Positions 62,490 through 64,000 of a stretch of 64,000 bases of DNA are shown here, piece by piece. The notes beneath the pieces are model-generated. The model had not been told where the DNA came from. It did not search any database and worked only from the letters and a program-made list of their open reading frames with translations. Both the position numbers and the translations under genes were made by a program. Source of the stretch: Corynebacterium sputi DSM 45148 (GTDB lineage Bacteria; Actinomycetota; Actinomycetes; Mycobacteriales; Mycobacteriaceae). Where the stretch lies: NCBI RefSeq assembly GCF_000427865.1, contig NZ_ATYV01000011.1, forward strand, positions 1-64,000. Reading direction: 5' to 3'. Within the stretch, counting starts at the first letter, position 1; the number at the start of each line of letters is the position of its first letter.

Positions 62490-63734
62490 GTGACCACCAG
62501 CGACGTGAACACCAGTGACCGACAGTCCACCGAGGTCCCGGGCGCCCACGCCCCGGGCGTGCCCGTCATCGCGGTGATCGGTGACGGCCAGTTGGCGAGG
62601 ATGATGCAGACCTCCGCCATCGAACTTGGCCAGTCCATCCGACTGCTCGCCGGCTCCCGTGATTCTTCGGCAGCGCAGGTGTGCGCCGATGTAGTGATCG
62701 GGGATTACAAGAATCTTGACGATCTCAAGCATGCAGTCGCCGGAGCCGACGCGGTGACCTTCGACCACGAGCATGTTCCCACTGAGCATCTGCACGCTCT
62801 GAAGGACGCCGGGGTGTCCGTCCAGCCGGGACCAGATGCGCTGGTGTACGCGCAAGACAAACTCGATATGCGCAAGAAACTCCGCGAAATGGGCGCGCCG
62901 GTTCCGCCGTTTGCGGCCATCGAATCCGTCGAGGAGGCGCTGGAGTTCGCCGACATCATGAACGGCGCCATCTGCCTGAAGGCGCGGCGCGGCGGCTACG
63001 ACGGCAATGGTGTCTGGTTCCCGAAGCGCGATGAGATCGAAGAGCTCGTCGGGAAGCTGCTGTCCGATGGCGTGCCGCTGATGGCCGAGAAGAAGGTCGA
63101 CCTGGCTCGTGAGCTCTCTGCGATGTGCGCCCGCCGCCCGTCCGGTGAAGTCGCCGCCTGGCCCGTCCTAGAGTCCGTCCAGCGTGACGGCATCTGCTGG
63201 GAAGCAGTGTGCCCGGCACCGGATCTTTCGGACGCGCTTAACGACGCCGCTTCCGCACTCTCCACCCGCATCGCCACCGAACTGGGCGTGACCGGTGTGC
63301 TGGCCGTGGAACTCTTCGAGACCCGTGACGCGTCCGGCCAGCCGGAGATCTTCGTCAACGAACTGGCCATGCGCCCGCACAACACCGGACACTGGACTCA
63401 GGATGGCTGCGTGACCAGCCAGTTCGAGCAGCACCTGCGTGCCGTGCTCGACCAGCCGCTCGGCTCGACCGAACCGACTGCTCCTGTCACCGTCATGGCC
63501 AACACCCTCGGTGCCGCCGAGGACCCGGAACTGCCGGTCGGCGAGCGCTTCGCCAAGGTCTGGGAGCGTTTCCCGCACGTGAAGATCCACTGGTACGGCA
63601 AGGGGCACCGCGCCGGACGCAAGCTCGGTCACGTGAATGTGAGTGGTGTGGATGTGGAACGTACACGTCGGGAAGCAGAGCTTGCTGCAGGTTTCATTGT
63701 GAATGCCCTCTGGGCTGACGGCTGGACCAACTGA
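62490..63734 (+). CDS. purK: N5-carboxyaminoimidazole ribonucleotide synthase
   Basis: A 414-residue ATP-grasp enzyme. [43 protein letters not shown]-grasp [26 protein letters not shown]... and [20 protein letters not shown]. It makes N5-CAIR from AIR, bicarbonate and ATP in purine synthesis. Start GTG 62490 is set by the -10 TATGAT at 62478-62483. The purE gene follows after 28 bp, so they form the purKE operon. Confidence 0.93.
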   Translation: MTTSDVNTSDRQSTEVPGAHAPGVPVIAVIGDGQLARMMQTSAIELGQSIRLLAGSRDSSAAQVCADVVIGDYKNLDDLKHAVAGADAVTFDHEHVPTEHLHALKDAGVSVQPGPDALVYAQDKLDMRKKLREMGAPVPPFAAIESVEEALEFADIMNGAICLKARRGGYDGNGVWFPKRDEIEELVGKLLSDGVPLMAEKKVDLARELSAMCARRPSGEVAAWPVLESVQRDGICWEAVCPAPDLSDALNDAASALSTRIATELGVTGVLAVELFETRDASGQPEIFVNELAMRPHNTGHWTQDGCVTSQFEQHLRAVLDQPLGSTEPTAPVTVMANTLGAAEDPELPVGERFAKVWERFPHVKIHWYGKGHRAGRKLGHVNVSGVDVERTRREAELAAGFIVNALWADGWTN

Positions 63735-63762
63735 CCCGCACCTGGTGCGGAAAGGAATGAAC

Positions 63763-64000
63763 ATGGAGAACGTCAACGGCCCGCTGGTAGGCCTCATCAT
63801 GGGCTCAGATTCGGATTGGCCGACGATGCAGCCGGCCGCCGAGGCCCTCGCAGAGTTTGGGATCCCCTTCGAGGTGGGTGTCATCTCCGCGCACCGCACC
63901 CCTGAGCGCATGCTCGATTACGCCAAGGGTGCCGCCGATCGTGGTCTGAAGGTCATCATCGCCGGTGCCGGTGGAGCCGCACACCTGCCGGGCATGGTCG
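63763..64000 (+). CDS. purE: N5-CAIR mutase, partial at window end
   Basis: The first 79 codons of Pur[21 protein letters not shown] with the SDSDWP substrate motif, [20 protein letters not shown] with the catalytic SAHRTP, and [15 protein letters not shown]. It rearranges N5-CAIR to CAIR. ATG 63763 follows GAAAGGA. The 3' end lies beyond the window. Completes purKE with purK. Confidence 0.93.
   Translation, partial: MENVNGPLVGLIMGSDSDWPTMQPAAEALAEFGIPFEVGVISAHRTPERMLDYAKGAADRGLKVIIAGAGGAAHLPGMV

Overview
The window looks like chromosome of a Corynebacterium (order Mycobacteriales). The protein families point there: a separate biotin-carboxylase/BCCP alpha subunit AccBC, twin DtsR-type carboxyltransferases with an epsilon subunit, MctBC, SepH, an Rpf, and an accDA-gltA-FKBP cluster. 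DNA is GC-rich with high-GC third codon positions. Many genes carry a TAnnnT -10 hexamer 6-8 nt before the start codon, i.e. leaderless transcripts. From memory, the gene order follows C. glutamicum and M. tuberculosis blocks (XPB helicase-rpf-csp-sepH-serC-gltA-accDA-echA; prp-accBC-thtR-maf-accE-accD-birA-purK-purE). The species is not identifiable by eye.

Layout. 1-1300: a complete IS3-family element, abutting a probably truncated gene (to 1953). 1963-9531: aminotransferase, divergent alpha/beta-hydrolase, membrane protein, XPB-type helicase and its helicase-associated partner, small conserved ORF; a 21-bp inverted repeat lies at 4423-4533. 9744-18303: Rpf muralytic enzyme behind a probable c-di-AMP riboswitch, cold-shock-domain protein, envelope proteins, NCS2 purine permease, TrmH methyltransferase, septation protein SepH. 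18482-25788: serC, citrate synthase, FKBP, accDA, nucleoside hydrolase, ribokinase. 25830-29587: reductase plus an XRE/ABC-transporter operon. 29677-36083: two aldo/keto reductases, enoyl-CoA hydratase, MctBC uptake behind three RamA-like motifs, gcvT. 36150-41325: small envelope genes, a tRNA-Arg, cobF and a siderophore-binding lipoprotein broken by one amber codon. 41346-48215: glpK, prpD, prpC (no prpB between), accBC. 48523-55657: rhodanese and two related VWA-lipoprotein/partner-lipoprotein pairs around maf. 55809-64000: accE, accD2, accD1, birA, PH-like membrane protein, DUF1846 protein, purK and the start of purE.

How it fits together. Much of the window is acyl-CoA and carboxylic acid metabolism: uptake of acetate/propionate/pyruvate (MctBC), citrate and methylcitrate cycles (gltA, prpD, prpC), acyl-CoA carboxylase (accBC, accD1, accD2, accE), its biotin ligase (birA), accDA and an enoyl-CoA hydratase. 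An 11-bp sequence shared by the accBC and accD1 upstream regions suggests one regulator. A second theme is envelope and division (rpf, sepH, VWA lipoproteins, maf). The least explained material is the duplicated VWA/lipoprotein module, the 4.4-kb inverted-repeat element, and interleaved inverted repeats near 46.2 kb.
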